A stretch of 64,000 bases of DNA from Caballeronia ptereochthonis (GTDB taxonomy: Bacteria; Pseudomonadota; Gammaproteobacteria; Burkholderiales; Burkholderiaceae). Position numbers and translations under genes: made by a program. A model generated the notes under the pieces. That model was not told the DNA's origin. It did no database searches and worked only from the letters and a program-made list of their open reading frames with translations. Every line of letters starts with the position of its first letter. The stretch's first letter is position 1. Location: NCBI RefSeq assembly GCF_001545075.1, contig NZ_FCOB02000033.1, positions 20,627-84,626 on the forward strand. Reading direction: 5' to 3'. Positions 52,898 to 61,213 of this stretch are shown one piece after another.

Positions 52898-53908
52898 TTA
52901 CTTCGCGTTTGCCAGCGCCACAGCCGTATCCAGCATGCGGTTCGAGAAGCCCCACTCGTTGTCGTACCAGCTCGACACCTTCACGAGACGACCCGAGACC
53001 TTCGTGAGCGTCGCGTCGAACGTCGACGAGGCCGGGTTGTGGTTGAAGTCGACCGAAACCAGCGGCGCGTCGTTGTAGCCGAGGATGCCCTTCAGCTCGC
53101 CTTCCGACGCTTCCTTCATGATCTTGTTGACTTCCTCGACCGTCGTGTCGCGCGCGGCGATGAACGACAGATCGACCACCGACACGTTGATCGTCGGGAC
53201 GCGGATCGCGTAGCCGTCCAGCTTGCCGTTCAGTTCCGGCAGCACGAGACCGACCGCCGAAGCCGCACCGGTCTTCGTCGGGATCTGGCTGTGCGTGGCC
53301 GAGCGCGCGCGGCGCAGGTCTTCGTGATACACGTCGGTCAGAACCTGGTCGTTCGTGTAGGCGTGGATCGTGGTCATGAGACCGTTCACCAGACCGATCT
53401 TGTCGTTCAGCGGCTTGACGAGCGGCGCGAGGCAGTTCGTCGTGCACGATGCGTTCGAGATGACCGTGTCCGACGCCTTCAGCACGTTGTGGTTGACGCC
53501 GTACACGACGGTCGCGTCCACGTCCTTGCCGCCGGGCGCCGAGATGATGACTTTCTTCGCACCGCCCTTGATATGCGCGCTCGCCTTTTCCTTCGTGGTG
53601 AAGAAGCCCGTGCACTCCATGACCACGTCGACCTTCAGTTCGCCCCAGGGCAGTTCGGCCGGGTTGCGGTTCGCGAGCACGCGGATCTTGTCGCCGTTGA
53701 CGACGAGGTAATCGCCGTCCACCGACACTTCGCCCGGGAACTTGCCGTGCGCCGTGTCGTATTGCGTCAGGTGCGCGTTGGTCTTGGCATCGCCGAGATC
53801 GTTGATGGCGACGATCTCGATATCGTGCTTCTTGCCGTTTTCATAGAAGGCGCGCAGCGTGTTGCGGCCGATCCGGCCGTAGCCGTTGATTGCAACGCGA
53901 ATCGTCAT
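52898..53908 (-). CDS. gapA: Glyceraldehyde-3-phosphate dehydrogenase, type I
   Basis: A 336-residue glycolytic enzyme. The N-terminus 'MTIRVAINGYGRIGRNTLRA' is the NAD Rossmann motif; the catalytic Cys155 is in 'ISNASCTTNCLAPLVKPLND' and the C-terminus has 'SSWYDNEWGFSNRMLDTAV'. It lies 50 nt after tkt on the same strand, so the two are probably one operon. Confidence 0.97.
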   Translation of the reverse strand: MTIRVAINGYGRIGRNTLRAFYENGKKHDIEIVAINDLGDAKTNAHLTQYDTAHGKFPGEVSVDGDYLVVNGDKIRVLANRNPAELPWGELKVDVVMECTGFFTTKEKASAHIKGGAKKVIISAPGGKDVDATVVYGVNHNVLKASDTVISNASCTTNCLAPLVKPLNDKIGLVNGLMTTIHAYTNDQVLTDVYHEDLRRARSATHSQIPTKTGAASAVGLVLPELNGKLDGYAIRVPTINVSVVDLSFIAARDTTVEEVNKIMKEASEGELKGILGYNDAPLVSVDFNHNPASSTFDATLTKVSGRLVKVSSWYDNEWGFSNRMLDTAVALANAK

Positions 53909-53958
53909 GGTCTATCTCCTGATGGCTAAAAAAAACCTGATGTCGCTGACGTAAGCCG

Positions 53959-56010
53959 TTAGCCGTTGAGCACGGACTTCGCCGTCTCGACGACATGCTC
54001 GACAGTGAAGCCGAAGTGCTTGAACAGCGCACCCGCCGGGGCCGACTCGCCGAACGTGTCGATGCCGACCACGCCGCCTTCCAGGCCCACGTACTTGCGC
54101 CAGAAATCCGTCACGCCCGCCTCGATCGCCACGCGCGCCACGCCCTTGGGCAGCACGCGCTCGCGGTACTCGGCGTCCTGCTTGTCGAACACGTTCGTGC
54201 AAGGCATCGACACGACGCGCGCGCCGATGCCGACCTTGGCCAGCGCCTCGATCGCTTCCATCGCGAGCTGCACTTCGGAGCCGGTCGCGATGAGGATGAT
54301 CTTGCGCGCGGGGATGTCGTCGTTCCAGTCGCGCAGCACGTAGCCGCCCTTCGCGATGTTGGCGATCTGAATGTCGTTGCGCGCCGAGAACTGCAGATTC
54401 TGGCGGCTGAAGATCAGCGTCGACGGGCCTTGATGCGCGATCGCATGGGTCCACGCGACGGCCGTCTCGACGGTATCCGCCGGGCGCCATGTCTGCAGAT
54501 TCGGGATCAGGCGCAGGCTGGAGACGTGCTCGATCGACTGGTGCGTCGGGCCGTCTTCGCCGAGGCCGATCGAATCGTGCGTGAACACGAAGATGGAGCG
54601 CGACTTCATCAGCGCGGCGACCCGCAGCGCGTTGCGGCTGTAGTCAGAGAACGTCAGGAACGTGCCGCCGAACGGGCGGAAGCCGCCATGCAGCGCGATG
54701 CCGTTGATCGCCGCGCTCATGCCGAACTCGCGCACGCCGTAGTTGATGTGGTTGCCCCACTGGATGCCCGCGTGATCCGGGTTCGCGTTCTCGGCGTCGC
54801 CCGCGGCGCGCACCGGCTTCGACGCCTTCCAGTTCGTGAGGTTCGAGCCGGTCAGGTCGGCGGAGCCGCCGAGCAGTTCGGGCAGCGCTGCGGCAAGACC
54901 TTCGATGGTCTGTTGCGAAGCCTTGCGCGTCGCGACGGTTTCGGCGCGCTGGTTCGCGTCCTCGATGATCTTCGCCGCGCTCTCCGCCCAGTTCGCGGGC
55001 AGTTCGCCGCTCATGCGGCGCGTGAACTCTGCCGCTTCCTTGCCGTATTTCGCGCGGTAAGCCTCGAACGCCTTGTTCCATTCGGCTTCGGCGTGCGTGC
55101 CTTGTTCCTTCGCGTCCCACGCCGCATACACTTCCTGCGGAATCTCGAACGGACCGTACTTCCAGCCGATCGCCGCGCGCGTCGCCGCGATTTCCTTGTC
55201 GCCGAGCGGCGCGCCGTGCGCGTCGTGGCCGCCGGCCTTGGTCGGCGCGCCCTTGCCGATGACCGTGCGGCAGCAGATCAGCGTCGGCTTGTCGGACTTC
55301 TTCGCGGCGGCGATCGCGGCATCGACCGCTTCGACGTCATGGCCGTCCACAGCGCGGATCACGTTCCAGCCGTACGCTTCGAAGCGCTTCGGCGTGTCGT
55401 CGTGGAACCAGTGCTCGACGTGGCCGTCGATCGAAATGCCGTTGTCGTCGTAGAGCGCGATCAGCTTGTTGAGCTTGAGCGTGCCCGCGAGCGAGCAGGC
55501 TTCGTGCGAGATACCTTCCATCAGGCAGCCGTCGCCGAGGAACACGTACGTGTAGTGATCGACGATCTTCGCGTCCGCCTTGTTGAACTCGGCGGCGAGC
55601 AGCGCTTCGGCGAGCGCCATGCCGACGGCATTGCCGATGCCCTGGCCGAGCGGCCCGGTGGTCGTCTCGACGCCCGGCGTCATGCCCACTTCGGGGTGGC
55701 CAGGCGTCTTCGAATGCAGTTGGCGGAAGTTCTTCAGCTCGCTCATCGGCAGGTCGTAGCCCGTGAGGTGCAGCAGCGAGTACAGCAGCATCGAGCCGTG
55801 ACCGTTCGACAGAACGAAACGGTCGCGGTCGAACCAGTGCGGGTTCGCCGGGTTGTGCTTCAGATGGCGCGACCACAGCGCGACGCCGATTTCCGCCATG
55901 CCCATCGGCATGCCGGGGTGGCCGGAGTTGGCTTGTTGAACGGCATCCATGGCAAGCGCGCGGATTGCGTTGGCCATGAGGGCGGTCTGGCTGGAGGTCG
56001 GGGTCGTCAT
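53959..56010 (-). CDS. tkt: Transketolase
   Basis: A 683-residue thiamine diphosphate enzyme of the pentose phosphate pathway. 'QQANSGHPGMPMGMAEIGVA' is the transketolase N-terminal signature, 'FLGDGCLMEGISHEACSLAG' is the TPP motif, and 'FTHDSIGLGEDGPTHQSIEH' is the pyrimidine domain signature. The start MTTPTSSQTALMANAIRAL at 56010 was chosen by homology; the frame extends upstream without support. Confidence 0.96.
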   Translation of the reverse strand: MTTPTSSQTALMANAIRALAMDAVQQANSGHPGMPMGMAEIGVALWSRHLKHNPANPHWFDRDRFVLSNGHGSMLLYSLLHLTGYDLPMSELKNFRQLHSKTPGHPEVGMTPGVETTTGPLGQGIGNAVGMALAEALLAAEFNKADAKIVDHYTYVFLGDGCLMEGISHEACSLAGTLKLNKLIALYDDNGISIDGHVEHWFHDDTPKRFEAYGWNVIRAVDGHDVEAVDAAIAAAKKSDKPTLICCRTVIGKGAPTKAGGHDAHGAPLGDKEIAATRAAIGWKYGPFEIPQEVYAAWDAKEQGTHAEAEWNKAFEAYRAKYGKEAAEFTRRMSGELPANWAESAAKIIEDANQRAETVATRKASQQTIEGLAAALPELLGGSADLTGSNLTNWKASKPVRAAGDAENANPDHAGIQWGNHINYGVREFGMSAAINGIALHGGFRPFGGTFLTFSDYSRNALRVAALMKSRSIFVFTHDSIGLGEDGPTHQSIEHVSSLRLIPNLQTWRPADTVETAVAWTHAIAHQGPSTLIFSRQNLQFSARNDIQIANIAKGGYVLRDWNDDIPARKIILIATGSEVQLAMEAIEALAKVGIGARVVSMPCTNVFDKQDAEYRERVLPKGVARVAIEAGVTDFWRKYVGLEGGVVGIDTFGESAPAGALFKHFGFTVEHVVETAKSVLNG

Positions 56011-56479
56011 GTCGAGTCGGGGGCAGGTCCTGAAATGATCCGCAGTGCTTCTCACGCAGTACTTCTCACTCGAGCCGGACCCGCGGGACACAACGTTTTC
56101 AGGACCGGCACGACGAGAAACGACGAGGATCGGAAGGCCGTCATTCTAACAGACCGGTCCGATTGACACGCGCCCCGGAGGACGCGAATCCGGTGCGGCC
56201 GGATGTCCGGGGCGCGGGCATGTTCCGTGCACGCCACCCGCGTGCCCGGCTTCTGCCGGCGCGCCGCGCGCTGCCGCGACCGTCCCGGCCTCGTCACGGC
56301 ACGGCACGGCACAACGCGTGACGATACACCGTAACGCGCGCCGGTAACGGACGTACATCCGGCGAAATCCGACCGGCGCGGCGCGTTGCCTCGCAGGTTC
56401 TCGCAGACCCATTCATCGTACGGCTTCATGGCAAAATGTTTCTCAATGTGCAGCAGCAAGGCTCCAAGGAGTGCTTTCG
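56011..56479. other. Divergent intergenic region tkt/VOC gene
   Basis: No supported gene. It must hold the tkt promoter (minus) and the VOC gene promoter (plus). Visible details are an 8-bp palindrome GACCGGTC (56152-56159) and three tandem ACGGC units (56296-56310). Neither can be assigned a role. Confidence 0.5.
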
Positions 56480-56893
56480 ATGACCGACCCTCGCCCGGCC
56501 GATGTGCCCTGGTTGACTCCCTACCTCACCGTATGCGATGCGCGCGTGAGCATCGCGTTCTATGAAAAGGCGCTCGGCTTCGCGGTGCGCGACAGCGTGA
56601 ACGACGACGGCACGATCATCCACGTCGAGATGGCGTATCGCGGACAGTTGATCCTGATGTTCGCGCCCGAGGGCGCGTACGGTTCACAGGCGCGCACGCC
56701 CAAGAGCGCGGGACAAATGGCGCCGCAGTCGTTCTATCTTTATGTGGACGACGTCGATGCGACTTTCCGGCAGGCGCTCGCCGTCGGCGCGAAGCCGCTC
56801 ATCGAGCCGCAGGACCAGTTCTGGGGCGACCGCTTCGCGCAGATCGAAGACCCCGACGGCTATCGCTGGGCCATCGCGCGGCACTTGCGCTGA
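56480..56893 (+). CDS. VOC (glyoxalase/bleomycin resistance) family protein
   Basis: A 137-residue protein with the paired beta-alpha-beta-beta-beta units of the vicinal oxygen chelate fold: 'TPYLTVCDARVSIAFYEKAL' and 'QSFYLYVDDVDATFRQALAV', ending 'FWGDRFAQIEDPDGYRWAIA'. The PhnB-like group of this fold includes many uncharacterised proteins. The start follows AAGGAG. Substrate unknown. It precedes rsmE by 66 nt. Confidence 0.85.
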   Translation: MTDPRPADVPWLTPYLTVCDARVSIAFYEKALGFAVRDSVNDDGTIIHVEMAYRGQLILMFAPEGAYGSQARTPKSAGQMAPQSFYLYVDDVDATFRQALAVGAKPLIEPQDQFWGDRFAQIEDPDGYRWAIARHLR

Positions 56894-56959
56894 ACGCATC
56901 GGAATTGCCGTAGAGGCATCAACCCTATCCGCGGACCGGACGTTCGCGATCGACCCTCA

Positions 56960-57697
56960 ATGCCACGTTTTCATGTTGACGGCCCGCTCCGCGTGGGCCA
57001 AACCCTCACGCTACCCGACGCCGTCGTGCGCCACGTGCACGTCCTGCGCCTGCAGACGGGCGATGCGATCACCCTCTTCGACGGCGCCGGCGGCGAATAT
57101 CGCGGCGAGCTCGTCGATATCGCGAGGCGCGCGGCGACGGCGCGTATCGACGAGCACAGCGACCGCGAGGCCGAGCCGCCCTATCGCGTGACGCTCGCGC
57201 AAGGCGTCGCGGGCGGCGACAAGATGGACTGGCTCATCGAGAAGGCGGTGGAACTCGGCGTGGCGGCCGTCGTGCCGATTACCGCCGAGCGCGGCGTCGT
57301 GCGTCTGGCGGGCGAGCGGGCGCTGCGGCGCCAGGCGCATTGGCAGGCGCTCACGCGCGCGGCGTGCGAGCAGTGCGGACGCAACCGCGTGCCGGACGTG
57401 GCGCCGCCGCGTGATCTCGACGCGTGGCTCGCCGATTTGCCCGCCGTATCCGAGGGCGAACTGCGCCTCCTGCTCTCGCCGCGCGCCGAGGTGAGCTTCG
57501 CCGCCCTGCCCGCCGATCCGCCAAGCAGCCTGGTTACGCTGCTGATCGGTCCTGAAGCAGGCTTCTCGCCCGCGGAGGAAGACGCGATCGTCGATGCCGG
57601 ATTCTCGGCGCTCGGGCTCGGTCCGCGCGTGTTACGCACGGAGACGGCGGGCATCGCGGTGCTCGCGGCGCTCGCCGCGCGCTGGGGCGGCTGGTGA
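56960..57697 (+). CDS. rsmE: 16S rRNA (uracil1498-N3)-methyltransferase
   Basis: A 245-residue SPOUT methyltransferase. An N-terminal PUA-like domain ('MPRFHVDGPLRVGQTLTLPD') is followed by 'QGVAGGDKMDWLIEKAVELG' and the knotted SAM site 'LLIGPEAGFSPAEEDAIVDA' and 'LGPRVLRTETAGIAVLAALA'. It methylates U1498 in the decoding region. Confidence 0.95.
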   Translation: MPRFHVDGPLRVGQTLTLPDAVVRHVHVLRLQTGDAITLFDGAGGEYRGELVDIARRAATARIDEHSDREAEPPYRVTLAQGVAGGDKMDWLIEKAVELGVAAVVPITAERGVVRLAGERALRRQAHWQALTRAACEQCGRNRVPDVAPPRDLDAWLADLPAVSEGELRLLLSPRAEVSFAALPADPPSSLVTLLIGPEAGFSPAEEDAIVDAGFSALGLGPRVLRTETAGIAVLAALAARWGGW

Positions 57698-57726
57698 GGC
57701 GCGGCGATCACGGCGCAGAAACGAAA

Positions 57727-57775
57727 ACAGCCCGATGGACGCGCCTTGCGGCCGCGCCCATCGGGCTGTCTCTTC
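57727..57775. terminator. Bidirectional terminator rsmE/barstar
   Basis: A 12-bp stem (57727-57738 with 57758-57769) with a secondary GCGC pairing in the loop; the tail is CTCTTC on plus and TTTCGT on minus. Confidence 0.7.
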
Positions 57776-57804
57776 AATGAAGCCGGCGCGCTCGCGCGAG
57801 CGGC

Positions 57805-58368
57805 TCAGACGAACGAGTAAAACACGCGGAAGGCCACGCGCCGTTCCGCCCAGAATTCCGCGGCGTCGCGGAACACGTCGAGCAGCACCTCGCGGCCTTC
57901 CTTGTCGAACTTCTGCGCGATCGGGAGCTGCTCCAGCACGATCACGAAGCCCGGTTGCGAACCCGCCTTGTGGACGAGATCAGTGAGCGAATCGTAGAGC
58001 GCGTCGTAGTTCTTGCCGAAATGCTTGGGAAAGAGGAAAGACGTGGCGATCGTTTCCAGCACTTCCTGCTTGCTCTGCGCCTGACCGAGATACGCATACA
58101 GAAAATGCTGGCCGAGACGGTTGGCCTCGTCGGCGAGATCCTGCACCCGAAACGCACGGATCGACTGAACGATGTTCGGCCGCACGGTGGCGAACAGCGA
58201 TTCCGAATCCTCTTGCGGATGGGACTCCTCAGGCCTGGTCTCGTCGTCGGGTCTGTTGTCGTGTTCTGTCATGCGTAGCCGCAATACTCGCTGAAACAGG
58301 TTGCCATCGCCGGTGGCGAAAAGATCACTCGCGACGCTGTGATCGTGCGCGTAGATGTTGTCGCTCAT
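57805..58368 (-). CDS. Barstar family ribonuclease inhibitor
   Basis: A 187-residue protein. The C-terminal 120 residues are the barstar fold: 'FPKHFGKNYDALYDSLTDLV' keeps the two Asp residues (barstar Asp35 and Asp39) that block a barnase active site, followed by 'FVIVLEQLPIAQKFDKEGRE' and 'FWAERRVAFRVFYSF'. About 65 extra N-terminal residues are acidic and probably disordered; an internal ATG before 'TEHDNRPDDE' is a possible later start. No signal peptide, so it is cytoplasmic. It starts 4 nt after the RNase gene that encodes its likely target. Confidence 0.9.
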   Translation of the reverse strand: MSDNIYAHDHSVASDLFATGDGNLFQRVLRLRMTEHDNRPDDETRPEESHPQEDSESLFATVRPNIVQSIRAFRVQDLADEANRLGQHFLYAYLGQAQSKQEVLETIATSFLFPKHFGKNYDALYDSLTDLVHKAGSQPGFVIVLEQLPIAQKFDKEGREVLLDVFRDAAEFWAERRVAFRVFYSFV

Positions 58369-58372
58369 GCCG

Positions 58373-58843
58373 TTAATCCCGTGGTTGATCCGCAATGCGT
58401 TTGAAACTGGCGTAATGGTCGTCCGTGTAGTAGCAATCGTCGATCTGCCTCTTCGGCCCGCCGCATATGATCCGGCGCGCGCCGCGATCCCTCGAGCGAG
58501 GTGTGGATACGGTGTATTCGTGGTAGTAGCCGCGTGGACGCCGCGGAAGCAGACGTTCGCGATTGCCGAATACGACGCCGTCCTTCTCGTACGGGAAAGG
58601 GCCGCCCGCTTCGATCAGCCGTAATGTCGCGACCGCCTGCCTGGGCAGTTGCGCGATCTGGACGGCAGGCAGACCGTCCGCAGTTTGCCCGCCAGTCGCG
58701 GCCGGCTGCCCTGCCTGCGCTTGCTGAACCGCTTCGGCCGACTGAACCGGCGCCTGAGTACGGCTCGGCGGCTCTTCCTTGCCGCATCCACTCAGAACGA
58801 CGCTCAAGCCAAGGATGCAGGAAAGAACCCACGCGCGCTTCAC
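58373..58843 (-). CDS. Secreted lipoprotein guanyl-specific ribonuclease (RNase Sa/N1-T1 family)
   Basis: A 156-residue protein. The signal ends in lipobox LSGC (Cys20); a Gln/Ala-rich linker (to about 57) precedes a complete RNase Sa-like domain: 'GPFPYEKDGVVFGNRERLLP', 'GYYHEYTVSTP', 'RDRGARRIICGG', 'CYYTDDHYASFKRI'. By alignment with RNase Sa the catalytic Glu54, Arg65, Arg69 and His85 correspond to Glu109, Arg120, Arg124 and His143. Cys127 and Cys137 could form a disulfide. The barstar gene follows. Membrane anchoring of such an RNase is unusual; roles in nutrient RNA scavenging or contact-dependent attack are both possible. Confidence 0.9.
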   Translation of the reverse strand: MKRAWVLSCILGLSVVLSGCGKEEPPSRTQAPVQSAEAVQQAQAGQPAATGGQTADGLPAVQIAQLPRQAVATLRLIEAGGPFPYEKDGVVFGNRERLLPRRPRGYYHEYTVSTPRSRDRGARRIICGGPKRQIDDCYYTDDHYASFKRIADQPRD

Positions 58844-59044
58844 GAAACGATTATCCCCGCGTTGAACCGAGATCCGACGACCATTAAAGGTGTAAGGGTA
58901 TCGCTAATGACAGATCGAATCAATGTTCGACCGGCAATCGGAATTTTTTTCTCAAACCGCTCGAAGCGGGCGGCATGGTGACGGGAAGTGATGCAACTTT
59001 AGCTCAAATCTGAGTGAAATTTAAACTGCACGGGTTAATAATCT
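58844..59044. other. RNase gene upstream region
   Basis: No supported gene. It should contain the promoter of the RNase-barstar operon (minus strand) and is clearly AT-richer than the flanking genes. Confidence 0.5.
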
Positions 59045-59198
59045 GACCCTGCAGGACTTGGAACCCTTGGACAAGGGGCCTCACTTGTCGTCAGTTCCGC
59101 GGCAATGCGCTCTTGCCGTCAGTCTTGCGTTTGTGGGTGAAGAGACATCCCCTCGCTTCACTCGGGCGTGCCGCAGATCTGCGGCACGCTTCTTTTTT
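59045..59198 (+). ncRNA. Candidate structured small RNA with intrinsic terminator
   Basis: No CDS is supported here, yet the plus strand shows successive hairpins: CCCTT-GGAC-AAGGG near 59064-59077; CGGCAA (59100-59105) with TTGCCG (59113-59118); GTGAAG (59137-59142) with CTTCAC (59156-59161). The end is a perfect 22-bp palindrome (59167-59188) followed by CTTCTTTTTT. A TAATAAT -10-like element lies at 59036-59042, but a -35 box is weak. The terminator has no upstream gene to serve on this strand. I do not recognise an RNA family. Confidence 0.4.
59167..59198 (+). terminator. Orphan intrinsic terminator
   Basis: The perfect palindrome CGTGCCGCAGA/TCTGCGGCACG followed by CTTCTTTTTT. No coding gene precedes it on the plus strand. 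Confidence 0.8.
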
Positions 59199-59329
59199 CG
59201 CCCCTCACTCCGCGGTTCAGTCGGATCGGACACGTGCTTTGGCGACAGCGTCATGGCTCGGCGATCTTCCATTCTTGCGCGTCCCAGACGATCGCGAAAC
59301 GCGGGCGGCGATTGTTGCCCACTTTTACA

Positions 59330-59357
59330 TTGACGTCTGTTGCGCGCGGGATAATCT
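59330..59357 (+). promoter_or_regulatory. Sigma70 promoter upstream of the TPR-glycosyltransferase
   Basis: TTGACG (59330-59335), 16-nt spacer, TAATCT (59352-59357). It predicts a 5' untranslated region of about 143 nt before the ATG at 59507, in which I see no clear riboswitch. Confidence 0.6.
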
Positions 59358-59506
59358 CACTCACATGCTTCGGAGCAGGCAAGAGGAACACGCGTCTGCG
59401 ATCTCTCCGGGTTCCTCACTGTGCGCGATGCGTAATCGATTCGAACGCAAGGACGGGTTTGCAGTGCGAAGCGAAGTGCCTTTCACGCTGACTCTTCACA
59501 TTCAAA

Positions 59507-61147
59507 ATGGTTGAACCCAATCGTTATCCATCGGCCGAGGTTCTGGGCGCTTTCCAGGACTTTCTCCGCAATGCGCTGAGCGCACAACGGCAAGACGATC
59601 AACGCGCCCGCGATATCTGGATGCAGGCCGCGAACCGTTTGTCTCCCATGGATGGCGCTTCCATCAGCGCGCTGCTTCAGCAACTCGCAAGTCAACGACG
59701 CAACGTGGAAGCCGAAGCCATTGCGCGTACGCTAGTGAGCCTCGAACCGCGCAGCGCCATGGCGCACTTCAATCTGGGGCTGACGCTTCAATTCGCGAAT
59801 CGTCATGCTGACGCCATTGCGCCGTATCGTGATGCGCTCGCAATCGAACCGAAACTGCATAGTCTTCGCAACAATCTGGCCGCCGCGTTACTGGACGAGG
59901 ATCCAGCATCGCCGGAGGCAGCCGAGCTGCTCGAAGCCGCGCTCGAGCAAAACCCGAACGACGCGAATTGCTGGCTCAATCTCTCGAGGGTGCGCCTCGC
60001 GAGGTTCGATCTCGATGGCATGCTCGCAGCCGGTGAGCATGCGCTGAAGCTCGCGCCCAGTGATTCTGTCGTGGTCAGCGGTTACGGACAAAAGTTGCGC
60101 GAAGCGCAGAGATGGGACGATGCCGAACGTTACGCGACGGCAGCGCTTCAACTCGCCCCGGACAACGCAGCGTATCGCTCCAACCTTGGAATGCTTCATC
60201 TCATGCGGGGCAATTACCATGACGGATGGCCGGCGCACGAAGCGCGATGGGACGGATCGAAGGAACTGGCCGGCAGGCGCCCCGTATTTCCAGGGCCGCC
60301 GTGGAAAGGCGAGCCGCTGGAGGGAAAGACGCTTCTGCTCTGGGGCGAACAAGGCATGGGCGACCTGCTGCAATTTTGCCGTTATGTGCCTTTGCTTGCG
60401 GATCGCGTGCATCGCGAAGGCGGACGGCTCGTCTGGAATTCGTTCCCGCAGATGGGCTGGCTCCTCGGCCGCACGCTCGCTCAGTATGCGGATGAATTCA
60501 CGCTCGGCGGTGGCATCGAGTTGCTACCGAAATTCGACTACGAAATCTCGATGGTGACGCTGCCGCTGATTTTCGACACCCGCGAAGACACGATTCCGGC
60601 CAATGTGCCCTATCTGCGAGCCGACCCAGGCGCCGTCGACGAATGGCGCAAGCGCCTCGGCAAGGAAACACGTCTCAAGGTGGGATTGACGTGGACCGGC
60701 AGCCGCACGCATCAGCGCAATCCGTTTCGTCGCGTCGGACTCAAACGCTACGAAGCGCATTTTCGTGACCTCGACAACGTCGCGTTCTATTCGCTCCAGC
60801 CTGACGCAAGCGCGGAGGTCGCGGCCGCGCGCTCCGCGGGCCTGGACATCGCTGACCACACGAGCGAGTTCAAGAATTTCGACGATACGGCCGCGTTCAT
60901 CAGCGCGCTCGATCTGGTGATTACCGTTTGCACGTCGGTCGCGCATCTGAGCGGAGCGTTGGGACAGCGCACCTGGGTATTGCTCGACGTCAATCCGCAT
61001 TGGGTATGGCTGCTCGATCGCACCGATAGCCCGTGGTATCCGACTGCCACGCTGTATCGGCAGACGCGTTTTGCAGAATGGGAGCCTGTGTTCGACAAGC
61101 TCAGGGCGGATCTCGCCGCACTTGCAAACGAGCGGCATCTCCAATGA
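59507..61147 (+). CDS. TPR-repeat protein with glycosyltransferase domain
   Basis: A 546-residue protein. Residues of about 45-250 form TPR repeats ('AMAHFNLGLTLQFANRHADA', 'NCWLNLSRVRLARFDLDGML', 'YRSNLGMLHLMRGNYHDGWP'). The C-terminal half is a GT-B type domain related to heptosyltransferases/O-GlcNAc-like enzymes: 'LWGEQGMGDLLQFCRYVPLL', 'VGLTWTGSRTHQRNPFR', 'VCTSVAHLSGALGQRTWVLL' and 'DSPWYPTATLYRQ'. No signal peptide, so it acts in the cytoplasm. It is near a trimeric autotransporter, and glycosylation of that adhesin is a plausible but unproven role. Confidence 0.85.
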   Translation: MVEPNRYPSAEVLGAFQDFLRNALSAQRQDDQRARDIWMQAANRLSPMDGASISALLQQLASQRRNVEAEAIARTLVSLEPRSAMAHFNLGLTLQFANRHADAIAPYRDALAIEPKLHSLRNNLAAALLDEDPASPEAAELLEAALEQNPNDANCWLNLSRVRLARFDLDGMLAAGEHALKLAPSDSVVVSGYGQKLREAQRWDDAERYATAALQLAPDNAAYRSNLGMLHLMRGNYHDGWPAHEARWDGSKELAGRRPVFPGPPWKGEPLEGKTLLLWGEQGMGDLLQFCRYVPLLADRVHREGGRLVWNSFPQMGWLLGRTLAQYADEFTLGGGIELLPKFDYEISMVTLPLIFDTREDTIPANVPYLRADPGAVDEWRKRLGKETRLKVGLTWTGSRTHQRNPFRRVGLKRYEAHFRDLDNVAFYSLQPDASAEVAAARSAGLDIADHTSEFKNFDDTAAFISALDLVITVCTSVAHLSGALGQRTWVLLDVNPHWVWLLDRTDSPWYPTATLYRQTRFAEWEPVFDKLRADLAALANERHLQ

Positions 61148-61148
61148 G

Positions 61149-61184
61149 AAGAGCCCGACGCCGTGAGGCGCCGGGCTCTTTGTC
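61149..61184. terminator. Terminator between glycosyltransferase and OmpA-like gene
   Basis: A 14-bp stem with one mismatch (61149-61162 with 61167-61180, loop GTGA), followed by TTTG. It is shared by convergent genes. Confidence 0.8.
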
Positions 61185-61213
61185 ATGCGAACGGAAGCTT
61201 TTGCTTCCCGCAG

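Noticed and set aside
56296..56310. ACGGC microsatellite
   Set aside because: Only three units, in a non-coding gap, and no evidence of slippage or function.
59045..59198. 6S RNA as identity of the structured region
   Set aside because: The long terminal pairing and central bubble of 6S are not seen; the region ends in its own terminator hairpin instead.
59113..59514. Small coding genes of 91-133 residues in the 59.0-59.5 kb gap
   Set aside because: Overlapping frames lack ribosome sites and recognisable features, and run across a terminator and a promoter.
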